DNA of 64,000 bases, taken from contig NZ_JADBEK010000001.1 of NCBI RefSeq assembly GCF_014873145.1, positions 8,804,001 to 8,868,000 on the forward strand, written 5' to 3'. Shown here one piece after another: positions 55,075 to 63,585 of this stretch. Positions within the stretch are counted from its first letter, which is position 1; the number at the start of each line of letters is the position of its first letter. A program made the position numbers and the translations under genes. Origin of the DNA: Nonomuraea angiospora (GTDB taxonomy: Bacteria; Actinomycetota; Actinomycetes; Streptosporangiales; Streptosporangiaceae). The notes under the pieces are model-generated. The model was not told the DNA's origin, ran no database searches, and saw only the letters and a program-made list of their open reading frames with translations.

Positions 55075-55818
55075 ATGGAGATTCGTTATCTCGGAGGGCC
55101 GACGGCGGTCCTGGAGCTCGGCGGGGTGCGCCTGCTGACCGATCCCACGTTCGACCCGCCCGGCGACTACCCGATCGGGAACAGGGCGCTCACCAAGACC
55201 GAGGGCCCCGCCCTCGGGGCGGAGGGGCTCGGGGCCGTGGACGCGGTGCTGCTCTCCCACGACCAGCACCCGGACAACCTCGACAGGGCCGGGCGGGACT
55301 ACCTGGCGTCCGTTCCGCTGGTGCTCTCCACCGGGTCGGCGGCCGGGCGGCTGGGGGCCTCCGTGCGGGCGCTGCCCAACTGGACGTCCGTCACGGTGGG
55401 CGACGGGCTGCGGGTGACCGGCGTCCCCGCCCAGCACGGGCCCGACGGGACCGAGCATTTGGTGGGCGAGGTGACCGGGTTCGTGCTCGGGGGTGACGGG
55501 CTGCCGACCGTCTACGTGAGCGGGGACAACGCCTCGCTGGACGTCGTACGGGAGGTCGCCGGGCGGTTCGGCCCCGTGGACGTCGCGCTGCTGTTCGCGG
55601 GCGGGGCGCGTACGCCGCTGGTGGACGGCTACCTGACGCTGACCAGCGACGACGCCGTGACGGCGGCCGAGATCCTGGGGGCCAGGCACGTGGTGCCGCT
55701 GCACTTCGAGCACTGGGCGCATTTCACGCAGGGGCGGGAGACCGTGGAGAAGGCGTTCGCCGGGTTCGGCGACCGGCTCCGGCTGCTGGCTCCGGGCGAA
55801 AGCACCCAGATCCCCTGA
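55075..55818 (+). CDS. MBL-fold metallo-hydrolase
   Basis: 247 aa. MEIRYLGGPTAVLELGGVRLLTDPTFD is the UlaG/lactonase-like beta-lactamase-fold opening; metal motif LLSHDQHPDNLD, then PAQHGPDG, SGDNASLDVV and VPLHFEHWAHF supply later ligands. Substrate unknown. ATG 55075 is chosen as matching the fold start; GTG 55060 is possible. A short GC hairpin (55819-55835) follows the gene. Confidence 0.87.
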   Translation: MEIRYLGGPTAVLELGGVRLLTDPTFDPPGDYPIGNRALTKTEGPALGAEGLGAVDAVLLSHDQHPDNLDRAGRDYLASVPLVLSTGSAAGRLGASVRALPNWTSVTVGDGLRVTGVPAQHGPDGTEHLVGEVTGFVLGGDGLPTVYVSGDNASLDVVREVAGRFGPVDVALLFAGGARTPLVDGYLTLTSDDAVTAAEILGARHVVPLHFEHWAHFTQGRETVEKAFAGFGDRLRLLAPGESTQIP

Positions 55819-55922
55819 CCGCCCGATCCGGGCGGCGGCACCCCCATCCGCCGCGCGCTGGATCGGTCGGCTCGTGGCGAACGGCGTCGCCCCGGCCGGG
55901 CCCGGCCTGGCAGGGTGGAGCC

Positions 55923-56915
55923 GTGAGCTGGAACGCGCGCGCCCTCGACGTGCTGGCGGCGGGGGAGCCCACCCCGCTGATCGACTTCCCGGTCCAGGCG
56001 CCCGGGATCAGGCTGCTGCTGAAGGACGAGTCCGCGCAGCCGACCGGGAGCCTGCGGCACCGGCATGCCAGGGCGCTGTTCCGGCAGGCCGTCCTCGACG
56101 GGCTGGTGGGCGAGGGCACGACCGTGGTGGAGGCCACGGGCGGCAACGCGGCCGTCGCGCAGGCCTGGTTCGCCCGGCGGCTCGGGCTGCCGTACATCGT
56201 GGTCATGCCGGGCGAGCGCAGCCAGGCGCGGGCCAGGGCGGTGGAGGCGCTGGGCGGGGAGTGCAGGTTCGTGACGCCGCCACTGGCGATCTACGACGCG
56301 GCGCGCGGGATCCCGGGCCATTTCCTCGACCAGTTCGGCCGGGCGGCCGAGCACGACCTGGGGGAGGAGCTGTTCGCCCAGGTGCGGCCCGACTGGGTGG
56401 TGACGGGCGCGGGCACGGGGGCCACCTCCGCCACGCTCGGGCGGTGGGTCCGCGAGCACGACGTTCCCTGCCGGGTCGCGGTGGCCGATCCCGATAATTC
56501 GGCATATTTCCCGGGATGGACGCTCGACGTGCCCGACTACGCGACCGGGATGCCGTCGCGGATCGAGGGCATCGGGCGGCCCCGCGTCGAGCCGGGGTTC
56601 CGGCCCGACCTCGTCGACCTCGTCATCCCGGTGCCCGACGCGGCGAGCGTGGCGGCGGCCCGGCACCTCAGGGCGGTCACGGGGCTCGCGGTGGGCGGCT
56701 CGTCGGGCACGGCGCTCTGGGCGGCGCTGGAGCTGGTCGAGCGCATGCGGGCCAGGGGCGAGAGCGGCACCGTGGTGTCGCTGGTCGGCGATGCCGCCGA
56801 CCGGCATCTGGCGACTTATCACGATGAGGCGTGGGCCGCCGCCAAGGGGCTGGACGCCGGGCCGTACGCCGATGAGCTGCGGCGCCGGGTCGCGCTCAGG
56901 CCAGAGGGTGGCTGA
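55923..56915 (+). CDS. PLP fold-type II enzyme (cysteine synthase-like) with Arg at the expected Lys position
   Basis: 330 aa. Overall fold type II: DESAQPTGSL start, VVEATGGNAAVAQAWFARRLG asparagine/phosphate loop region, GAGTGATSATLGRW glycine loop, VGGSSGTALWAALEL near the end. The Schiff-base Lys in relatives lies in the PTGSxKxR motif; here it reads PTGSLRHR, with Arg45 (CGG, 56055-56057) in its place. It may therefore be inactive in PLP chemistry or use another residue. The stop lies inside a 40-bp tandem repeat. Alternative: a genuine pseudoenzyme or regulator. Confidence 0.8.
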   Translation: MSWNARALDVLAAGEPTPLIDFPVQAPGIRLLLKDESAQPTGSLRHRHARALFRQAVLDGLVGEGTTVVEATGGNAAVAQAWFARRLGLPYIVVMPGERSQARARAVEALGGECRFVTPPLAIYDAARGIPGHFLDQFGRAAEHDLGEELFAQVRPDWVVTGAGTGATSATLGRWVREHDVPCRVAVADPDNSAYFPGWTLDVPDYATGMPSRIEGIGRPRVEPGFRPDLVDLVIPVPDAASVAAARHLRAVTGLAVGGSSGTALWAALELVERMRARGESGTVVSLVGDAADRHLATYHDEAWAAAKGLDAGPYADELRRRVALRPEGG

Positions 56916-57094
56916 CCCGGACGTCGGGCTCGACCTCAGGCCAGAGGGTGGCTGACCCGGACGTCGGGCTCGACCTCAGGCCAGAGGGTGGCTGACCCGG
57001 ACGTCGGGCTCGACCTCAGACCAGAGGGTGGCTGACCCGGACGTCGGGCTCGACCTCAGACCAGAGGGTGGCTGACCCAGACGTTGGGCTCGAC
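56895..57094. repeat. five tandem copies of a 40-bp unit across a convergent gene junction
   Basis: Copies start at 56895, 56935, 56975, 57015 and 57055. Copies 1-4 are nearly identical (G/A at position 6); copy 5 has three more changes. Copy 1 contains the stop codon of the PLP-fold gene; copy 5 contains the stop codon of the minus-strand acetyltransferase gene, and its coding sense (NVWVSHPLV) looks ancestral. Copies 2-4 are extra. No spacers, so not CRISPR. Confidence 0.95.
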
Positions 57095-57799
57095 GTAGAC
57101 GGCGTGGTCCTGCTCCACGTCGCAGTGCACCGGGGTGAGCGCGCCGGGCACCTCCACCGGGCCCGGCCGGTCGAACGGCAGGTCCGTCCACTGCCGCCAC
57201 TCCGCCAGCGTGCCCGAGACGACCATCGAGCGCGGCGCCACCTTGACGATCTTCCCGCCCGCCCGCACGTGCACGCGTAACCAGGCGTCATGGGGCAGGC
57301 CGTCGGCGCGGGTCCTGAAGGCGTACTCGGCCATGGGGGTGCGCGGTTCGAGGTGCTTGTTGTTGGGCCTGACCGGCGCCACCAGCTCGCGGTAGCCGAG
57401 GCCGGCGGCGCGCTCGCGCATGGCGGCGAGCATCAGGGAGGACAGCCCCGTCCCCTGGAGGTCGCGGCGGACGGAGATCTCCAGGGCGGAGATGCTGTCA
57501 GGCTGCTCGCCGCGCTCGCGGGCCAGCCAGCCGTACCTGATCACGCCGTCCCACCCGTCGTCGGGCAGCTCGGGGCCGCTGGAGAGGAACGGCATCATGC
57601 ACGCCCGCGCCGCCAGCCGTCCCGGCTCCTCCTCGGAGTCGGCCACGAGCACGTAGTCGGCGTAGGTCGTGGTGGCGAACGGATAGAACAGGTCCGCGAT
57701 CGGATCCTCGAGCACGAAATCGTGCCACGTATGGTCCATCTCGAACAGCGACGGCGCGAACTCCGGACGCTCCGCGAGCGTCGTGATCTTGAGGGCCAT
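57056..57799 (-). CDS. GNAT family N-acetyltransferase
   Basis: 247 aa. Acetyl-CoA motif ISVRRDLQGTGLSSLMLAAM, then LGYRELVAPVRPNNKHLEPR, HDAWLRVHVRAGGKIVKVAP, a domain arrangement seen in larger actinobacterial GNATs. Substrate unknown. ATG 57799 or 57808 (MFL added). The last residues and stop lie in copy 5 of the 40-bp repeat. Divergent from the DUF885 gene; a small palindrome GAGAA-ACA-TTCTC (57800-57812) covers the start. Confidence 0.85.
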   Translation of the reverse strand: MALKITTLAERPEFAPSLFEMDHTWHDFVLEDPIADLFYPFATTTYADYVLVADSEEEPGRLAARACMMPFLSSGPELPDDGWDGVIRYGWLARERGEQPDSISALEISVRRDLQGTGLSSLMLAAMRERAAGLGYRELVAPVRPNNKHLEPRTPMAEYAFRTRADGLPHDAWLRVHVRAGGKIVKVAPRSMVVSGTLAEWRQWTDLPFDRPGPVEVPGALTPVHCDVEQDHAVYVEPNVWVSHPLV

Positions 57800-57865
57800 G
57801 AGAAACATTCTCACATTACGGCCGACCGGTACGCGCTTGTATAAAATAGGGCGAAAGGTGTGCGC

Positions 57866-57871
57866 TAGCGT
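57866..57871 (+). promoter_or_regulatory. candidate -10 element for a leaderless DUF885 gene
   Basis: TAGCGT, seven bases before the ATG, no ribosome site: leaderless layout. An upstream TATAAAAT (57839-57846) is another option. Confidence 0.45.
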
Positions 57872-57878
57872 CGGCCGC

Positions 57879-59372
57879 ATGACAGAACTTGACGCCAGGC
57901 TGCGAGCCATCACCGACCTGATCGTGGCCGAGGCGCGCGAGGGCGGCGGCAGGCACGAGTACGACGGCCGGATCCAGGACCTCTCGCCCGCGGGCGTGCG
58001 GTCCGGGCTGGCGCGGCTCGGCGAGGGGCCGCTGCCCGCGGACGCGCACGACGCCGAGCACCTACAGGTGTTCGAGGAGAGCCTGCGCACTCAGTTCGGC
58101 GAGCTGGAGCTGCATCGCAAGAACCCGCTGATCCACCTCTCGAACCTCGACCTCGCCTGCTACGACCGCGACTACGCCCCCGAGGAGGAGCGCGAGGCGG
58201 CCAAGGCGGCCCATCTCGCGCTCTGGCCCGAGGCGGTGGACCAGGCGATCGCCTCGCTCGACCAGGTCCCGGCCCCCGTCGCGCAGTCCCTGCTCGCCGC
58301 GACCAAGGGACTGGCCGCCGGGGTCACCGACGAGGCCGCGCTCAAGGCGCACAGCCTGCTCGTGGCGCACGTCGAGCGGGCCGCGGCCGAGGGCGACCCC
58401 GACGCGGCGCTCGGCGGCGAGGCGCTGGCCAGGCTCATGGGCACGGCCGAGGGGCTGCCCGTCGACCTGGGCAGGCTCGCCGAGCGGGCCGACGCCGAGC
58501 GGGACCGGCTGATGGGCCTGCTCGCCGAGTCCTGCGCCAAGCTGGGGGAGCGGGACCGGGCGCCGCTGGACGTGGTACGTGAGCTGGTCAAGGACCATCC
58601 CGACCCCGACGGGGTCATCGAGGCGGCGCGGATCGGCACGGAGAAGGCCATCGCGTTCACCCGCGAGAAGGACCTCGTGCCCTACCACGACGGCGAGTGC
58701 CTGGTGGGGCTGGCGCCCGAGTCGCGCCGCTGGGCGATGGCCATGATGGCGTGGAACTCGCCCGGCGAGCCCGAGGGCCCGTCCTGGTACTACATCACGC
58801 CGCCGGACCCGTCCTGGCCGAAGCAGGACCAGGAGGAGTGGCTGGAGGTCTTCAGCCACGCGACGCTGCCGGCGATCAACGTGCACGAGGTCGCGCCCGG
58901 CCACTTCTCGCACGCCCGCGCCCTGCGGCGGGCCGGGTCGGACGTGCGCAGGCTCCTGCAGTCCCTCGCCTTCATCGAGGGGTGGGCGCACTACGCCGAG
59001 GAGCTGTGCGTGGAGGAGGGCTTCGAGCCGGACGACCCGCGGTTCGAGATCGGTGTCTGGGTGGAGGCGCTGCTCCGCGTCACCCGGCTGGCCTGCGCGA
59101 TCGGCGTGCACACCGGGCAGCTGACGGTCGAGGAGGGCGCCAGGCGCTTCGAGTCCGACACGCACCTGGCCGGGCCGGCCGCGCTGTCGGAGGCCAGGCG
59201 GGCGACGTTCGACCCGACGTACGGGCGTTACACCTGGGGCAAGCTGCTCATCCTCGACCTGCGGGAGCGGGCGCGGGCGGAGTGGGGCGCGGACTTCAGC
59301 CTGCAGCGCTACCACAAGGCCCTGCTCGACCTCGGCTCGCCGCCCCTGGGCCTGATCGACCGCATCCTCTAG
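57879..59372 (+). CDS. DUF885 family putative metallopeptidase
   Basis: 497 aa. Contains INVHEVAPGHF (His336, Glu337, His342) and FIEGWAHYAEELCVEEG, the two conserved motifs of DUF885, and the end block DPTYGRYTWGKLLILDLRERA. These suggest a zinc carboxypeptidase-like or C-C hydrolase-like fold. No signal peptide, so cytoplasmic. Substrate unknown. Confidence 0.9.
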   Translation: MTELDARLRAITDLIVAEAREGGGRHEYDGRIQDLSPAGVRSGLARLGEGPLPADAHDAEHLQVFEESLRTQFGELELHRKNPLIHLSNLDLACYDRDYAPEEEREAAKAAHLALWPEAVDQAIASLDQVPAPVAQSLLAATKGLAAGVTDEAALKAHSLLVAHVERAAAEGDPDAALGGEALARLMGTAEGLPVDLGRLAERADAERDRLMGLLAESCAKLGERDRAPLDVVRELVKDHPDPDGVIEAARIGTEKAIAFTREKDLVPYHDGECLVGLAPESRRWAMAMMAWNSPGEPEGPSWYYITPPDPSWPKQDQEEWLEVFSHATLPAINVHEVAPGHFSHARALRRAGSDVRRLLQSLAFIEGWAHYAEELCVEEGFEPDDPRFEIGVWVEALLRVTRLACAIGVHTGQLTVEEGARRFESDTHLAGPAALSEARRATFDPTYGRYTWGKLLILDLRERARAEWGADFSLQRYHKALLDLGSPPLGLIDRIL

Positions 59373-59456
59373 ATCTCAGCCGGAGTCCGCGCACGGCCCT
59401 GGGTCGGCGGCGGCAGGTCGGGTAGCGTCGATCACGAGCGAGGGGAGGATGATCCT

Positions 59457-60278
59457 GTGCGGGAGCTCTCAGGCAAGGTCGCCGTGGTGACCGGCGCGGC
59501 CAGCGGCATCGGGCGGGCGCTGGCGCTCAGGTTCGCGGCCGAGGGCATGACGCTGATGCTCGCCGACGTCGATCCCGGCAGCCTCGCCGAGACGGCCCGC
59601 CAGGCAGGCGACGGCAAGGTGCTCACGCAGGTCACCGACGTCTCCGACGCGGCGGCCGTACGGCACCTGGCCGACCGCTGCTTCGGCGAGCTCGGCGCCG
59701 TGCACGTCCTCTGCAACAACGCCGGCGTCTTCCAGGGCGGCCGCATGTGGACCCGCGGCGAGGAGGACTTCACCTGGCTGCTGGGCGTGAACCTGTGGGG
59801 CGTGCTCCACGGCATCCACGCGTTCGTCCCGCGCATGATCGAGCAGGACACCGAGGGGCACATCGTCAACACGGTGTCGGTGGCCGGGCTGTTCACCACG
59901 CCGGGATCGGGCGGGTACGCGGTCACCAAACACGCCGCGATGGCCGCCTCCCAGGCCCTGGCCGAAGACCTGGCCGCCACGGGCGCCAAACTCCGGGTGA
60001 CCGCGCTCTGCCCCGGCGCGGTCAGGACCCGCATCGCCGACTCCGAGCGCGTCCGCCCGGCCGGGCCGGTCGCCACCCCCACCCAGGACGAGGTGGACGC
60101 GCGGGAACGGGTCGGCCGGGCGGCCGAGCGCGGCATCGAGCCGGCCGAGGTGGCCGGCCTGGTCGTGGCGGCCATCCGCGAGGAGCGGTTCCTGGTGCTG
60201 ACCGATCCCCGGTACGCCGCCCGGCTGCGCCTGCAGACCGAGACCCTGCTCACCGGGAACCTGCCGCCCTACCAGTGA
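59457..60278 (+). CDS. SDR family oxidoreductase
   Basis: 273 aa. NAD(P) motif VVTGAASGIGRALAL, NNAG in VLCNNAGVFQ, catalytic Ser in NTVSVAGLFTTPGSGGYAVTKHA, with Tyr-x3-Lys (YAVTK). GTG start after GGGGAGG (59442-59448). Asp after the second strand (LMLADVDPGS) suggests NAD preference. Substrate unknown. Tail overlaps the convergent membrane gene by ten bases. Confidence 0.92.
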   Translation: MRELSGKVAVVTGAASGIGRALALRFAAEGMTLMLADVDPGSLAETARQAGDGKVLTQVTDVSDAAAVRHLADRCFGELGAVHVLCNNAGVFQGGRMWTRGEEDFTWLLGVNLWGVLHGIHAFVPRMIEQDTEGHIVNTVSVAGLFTTPGSGGYAVTKHAAMAASQALAEDLAATGAKLRVTALCPGAVRTRIADSERVRPAGPVATPTQDEVDARERVGRAAERGIEPAEVAGLVVAAIREERFLVLTDPRYAARLRLQTETLLTGNLPPYQ

Positions 60279-61219
60279 CGTTCGTGGGCCAGCACCCGCA
60301 CCACCGTGCCGCTGTGCGGCCTGACCAGCAGCCGGACGTGGTCGCCTGGCAGCACGTCCTGGTAGAGGCCCTGCGTGACCAGGAACGACCTGGCCTTCTC
60401 CGAGCTGCCGTCGTGCACGGCCACGTAGTAGGCGCACCTGCCGCTCGCCGTCCCGGGGTCCGGGTCGGCGACGGCCCAGTGCTTGACGACGTAACCGGAG
60501 ACCTCCTGCCGCTTGGGGCCCGGCGCGGCGGACCCGGGCGGCTCGATCTCGGCGCCGTGCCAGCCGCTGCCCGTGAAGATCCACTCCTGCCCGGGGTCCG
60601 TCGGCTCGGCCTCCGGCCCGGCGACCTCCCGCCCGGCCGGGGTCAGCAGGAACCCCCGCCCCGCCATGAGCAGCCCCACCCCGGCCACGAACGAGACCAT
60701 CGTCGCGATCATCCCCGGCCACGACAGCCCGGCCGCGGAGATGGTGGCGTACCAGGGGATGAACAGCCCGGCGGCCAGGAGCACCGGAACGATCATGGTC
60801 GGCCAGCGCCGCCGCGCCAGGCCCAGATCGATGGCGGTCTGCCGGACCAGCGGGATCAGGCCGCCGTCCAGCTCGGACCCTTCGGGCATGACCGCCATGA
60901 CGGGCGCGTACGGCTTGCCCGCCAGGCGGGCGACCACCCGTTCCAGGACCCATCGCTCGTACGGGAGGAGCGGCTCCTGCCTCAGGGGCGCCGGCGAGAG
61001 GCGATCGTCCTCGATCGTCAGCCACCCGCGCCCGGCCAGCTCGAACAGCGCCGAGTGGAACACCTCCTGGGCCCGCATGCCGCGTAACAGCTCGACGACG
61101 GCCGGTGGCGCCTCGTGTCGCGGCGCCGCCCGCGGGCGGTCGCGGCTGGACACCTTGAAGGCGGCGGCCAGCGTGGCGGCCCACAGGGCCCACGCGGTCA
61201 CCGGCCAGGCAAGATCCAT
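60269..61219 (-). CDS. hypothetical membrane protein
   Basis: 316 aa. One N-terminal hydrophobic segment (PVTAWALWAATLAAAF) and two central membrane helices (MIVPVLLAAGLFIPWYAT and MIATMVSFVAGVGLLMAG). A cytoplasmic winged-helix-like region lies between (HSALFELAGRGWLTIEDDRL), reminiscent of DUF2207-type proteins. A C-terminal beta-rich domain ends in DHVRLLVRPHSGTVVRVL. I do not recognise a named family. ATG 61219 gives the compact N-terminus. Confidence 0.72.
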   Translation of the reverse strand: MDLAWPVTAWALWAATLAAAFKVSSRDRPRAAPRHEAPPAVVELLRGMRAQEVFHSALFELAGRGWLTIEDDRLSPAPLRQEPLLPYERWVLERVVARLAGKPYAPVMAVMPEGSELDGGLIPLVRQTAIDLGLARRRWPTMIVPVLLAAGLFIPWYATISAAGLSWPGMIATMVSFVAGVGLLMAGRGFLLTPAGREVAGPEAEPTDPGQEWIFTGSGWHGAEIEPPGSAAPGPKRQEVSGYVVKHWAVADPDPGTASGRCAYYVAVHDGSSEKARSFLVTQGLYQDVLPGDHVRLLVRPHSGTVVRVLAHERHW

Positions 61220-61274
61220 TGTTCTGTGTTAGCACGAGTGCCGGTGGCAGGCCAGGCGTAATGCACGAGGCCGA

Positions 61275-61280
61275 TAGACT
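61275..61280 (+). promoter_or_regulatory. candidate guaA -10 element
   Basis: TAGACT, 36 bp before the guaA GTG, the same hexamer and nearly the same distance as upstream of guaB. Confidence 0.4.
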
Positions 61281-61316
61281 GTAGTCACCGCATTTCGCCT
61301 TTGGGGGGTTCTCACG

Positions 61317-62864
61317 GTGTCTGAATTCGACACAGTGCTGGTGGTCGACTTCGGCGCACAGTACGCGCAGCTCATCGCCAGGCGTGTGCGCGAGTGCCAC
61401 GTCTACTCCGAGATCGTGCCCTCGACCATGCCGGTCGAGGAGATGATGGCCAAGAACCCCAAGGCGATCATCCTGTCCGGCGGCCCCTCCTCGGTCTACG
61501 CCGAAGGCGCCCCGCCGGTGCCGCACGGGCTGTTCGAGACGGGTGTGCCCACGTTCGGCATCTGCTACGGCTTCCAGGCCATGGCGCAGGCGCTGGGCGG
61601 CGAGGTGGCCCGCACGGGCGTGGCCGAGTACGGCGGCACCGCGCTGGAGGTGCTCAACGAGGGTGTGATCTTCGCCGGGCTGCCGGCCGCCCAGACGGTC
61701 TGGATGTCACACGGCGACAGCGTCGCCGCCGCCCCCGAGGGCTTCACGGTGACCGCCTCGACGGGCGAGACCCCGGTCGCCGCCTTCGAGCACCCCGCGC
61801 GCGGCCTCTACGGCGTGCAGTTCCACCCGGAGGTGCTCCACTCCGAGCACGGCCAGGTGGTGCTCAAGCACTTCCTCGACGCCGCCGGCTGCCGTCCGTC
61901 GTGGACCATGCTCAACATCGTCGAAGACTCCATCGACGCCGTGCGCCGCCAGGTCGGCGACGGCCGCGCGATCTGCGCCCTGTCCGGCGGCGTCGACTCC
62001 GCGGTGGCCGCCGCGATCGTCCAGCGCGCCATCGGTGACCGGCTGACCTGCGTCTTCGTCGACCACGGCCTGCTGCGCAAGGGCGAGGCCGAGCAGGTGG
62101 AGCGCGACTTCGTGGCCGTCACGGGCGTGAAGCTGCGCGTGGTCGACGCCGCCGACCGCTTCCTGAAGGCGCTGGAGGGCGTCTCCGACCCGGAGGAGAA
62201 GCGGAAGATCATCGGCCGCGAGTTCATCCGCGTCTTCGAGGACGAGCAGCGCGCCATCATGGCCGACGGGCCGGTGGAGTTCCTGGTCCAGGGCACGCTC
62301 TACCCCGACGTGGTGGAGTCGGGCGGCGGCACCGGCACCGCCAACATCAAGTCCCACCACAATGTCGGCGGCCTGCCCGACGACCTCCAGTTCAAGCTCG
62401 TCGAGCCGCTGCGCGCGCTCTTCAAGGACGAGGTGCGCCGGGCGGGCGAGGAGCTGGGGCTCCCGTCCGCGATGGTCTGGCGCCAGCCCTTCCCGGGCCC
62501 CGGCCTCGGGATCCGCATCGTGGGCGAGGTCACCCGCGAGCGCCTGGACCTGCTGCGCGAGGCCGACGCGATCGCCCGCGAGGAGCTGTCCCGGGCCGGC
62601 CTCGACCGGCAGATCTGGCAGTGCCCGGTGGTGCTGCTGGCCGATGTGCGGTCGGTGGGGGTGCAGGGGGACGGGCGCACGTACGGGCACCCGGTGGTGC
62701 TGCGGCCGGTGACGTCCGAGGACGCGATGACGGCCGACTGGGCTCGGGTGCCCTACGACGTGCTGTCGCGCATCTCGACCCGGATCACCAACGAGGTCCG
62801 GGAGGTCAACCGGGTGGTGCTCGACGTGACGAGCAAGCCTCCGGGCACCATCGAGTGGGAGTAG
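61317..62864 (+). CDS. guaA: GMP synthase (glutamine-hydrolysing)
   Basis: 515 aa; converts XMP to GMP with ATP and glutamine, the step after guaB. Class I glutaminase: [18 protein letters not shown], Cys nucleophile in [11 protein letters not shown], His/Glu in [16 protein letters not shown]-pyrophosphatase P-loop [12 protein letters not shown], then [11 protein letters not shown] and [11 protein letters not shown]-terminal dimer domain ends [12 protein letters not shown] start; GGGGGG in the leader serves as ribosome site. Confidence 0.97.
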   Translation: MSEFDTVLVVDFGAQYAQLIARRVRECHVYSEIVPSTMPVEEMMAKNPKAIILSGGPSSVYAEGAPPVPHGLFETGVPTFGICYGFQAMAQALGGEVARTGVAEYGGTALEVLNEGVIFAGLPAAQTVWMSHGDSVAAAPEGFTVTASTGETPVAAFEHPARGLYGVQFHPEVLHSEHGQVVLKHFLDAAGCRPSWTMLNIVEDSIDAVRRQVGDGRAICALSGGVDSAVAAAIVQRAIGDRLTCVFVDHGLLRKGEAEQVERDFVAVTGVKLRVVDAADRFLKALEGVSDPEEKRKIIGREFIRVFEDEQRAIMADGPVEFLVQGTLYPDVVESGGGTGTANIKSHHNVGGLPDDLQFKLVEPLRALFKDEVRRAGEELGLPSAMVWRQPFPGPGLGIRIVGEVTRERLDLLREADAIAREELSRAGLDRQIWQCPVVLLADVRSVGVQGDGRTYGHPVVLRPVTSEDAMTADWARVPYDVLSRISTRITNEVREVNRVVLDVTSKPPGTIEWE

Positions 62865-62919
62865 CAGCGGGTCGCTAGCCGGGGCGAAAGGGCTCGGGGG
62901 CTCGGGAGGTTTTCGGGGC

Positions 62920-63402
62920 TCAGGCGGCGACCGGGGCGAGGGCGCCGATGGGGGTGCCGGTCTCGGTGCGGTCGCACGCCGGCAGCTCGAACCAGATGGC
63001 CTTGCCGCGCGCCGTACGCTCGCCGCCCCAGCAGCAGGACAGCACGTCGACGAGGAACAGCCCGCGCCCGCTCTCCGCGTCCGCGTCGACGACGCGCAGG
63101 TGCGGCAGGTCGGGGTTCTCGTCCTCGACCTCGCAGCGCAGCAGGCCGTCCTCGGCGGAGAAGCTGAGGCGGACCGGCCCGTACGCGTGCTCCACCGCGT
63201 TGCCGACCAGCTCGCTGACGAGCAGCTCCGCCGTCTCCACCTGGTCGTCGAGGCCCCAATGGGCGAGCTTCTCACGGGTCAGCCGGCGGGCGGCGCACAC
63301 CGAGGCGAGCTCAGGCGAGAGCCACCACGAGGCCGTGCGGCACGTGGTCTGGCGGCGGCCGGTCACCGCAGTCAGGAAGCTGCTCATCGAAAGCCTGTTC
63401 AT
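62920..63402 (-). CDS. anti-sigma-type histidine kinase-like ATPase (HATPase_c_2)
   Basis: 160 aa. N-box AELLVSELVGNAVEHAYGPV and G-box DAESGRGLFLVDVLSCCWG of the RsbW/SpoIIAB-like ATP-binding fold, with TARGKAIWFELP at the end. Such stand-alone proteins are numerous in actinomycetes and bind anti-anti-sigma or HTH partners. No partner adjacent. ATG 63402 follows GGTAGGAA. Confidence 0.88.
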   Translation of the reverse strand: MNRLSMSSFLTAVTGRRQTTCRTASWWLSPELASVCAARRLTREKLAHWGLDDQVETAELLVSELVGNAVEHAYGPVRLSFSAEDGLLRCEVEDENPDLPHLRVVDADAESGRGLFLVDVLSCCWGGERTARGKAIWFELPACDRTETGTPIGALAPVAA

Positions 63403-63514
63403 TTCCTACCCCGAGCGGGTCCTCTTCCTTGCCTTTCGTTCAGTGAGCCTGGGTTGCTCACACCATCGAGAATGCCTCAGTGAGGTGCCGCAGGAAGAGG
63501 TGAAAACTCCCCGT

Positions 63515-63526
63515 ATAGGTACCTAT
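63515..63526. promoter_or_regulatory. 12-bp perfect palindrome upstream of the ATPase gene
   Basis: ATAGGTACCTAT, in the 183-bp gap before two minus-strand genes, next to GGTGAAAACTCC (63499-63510) and ACGTACGT (63530-63537). Candidate operator. Confidence 0.4.
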
Positions 63527-63585
63527 TTCACGTACGTAGGCAGCCCACGGCAGGGGCTGGGGAGGCTTTCTGGGACGAAAGTGCC

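Noticed and set aside
56895..57094. Possible CRISPR array
   Set aside because: Units are contiguous 40-bp tandem copies without spacers and overlap coding ends.
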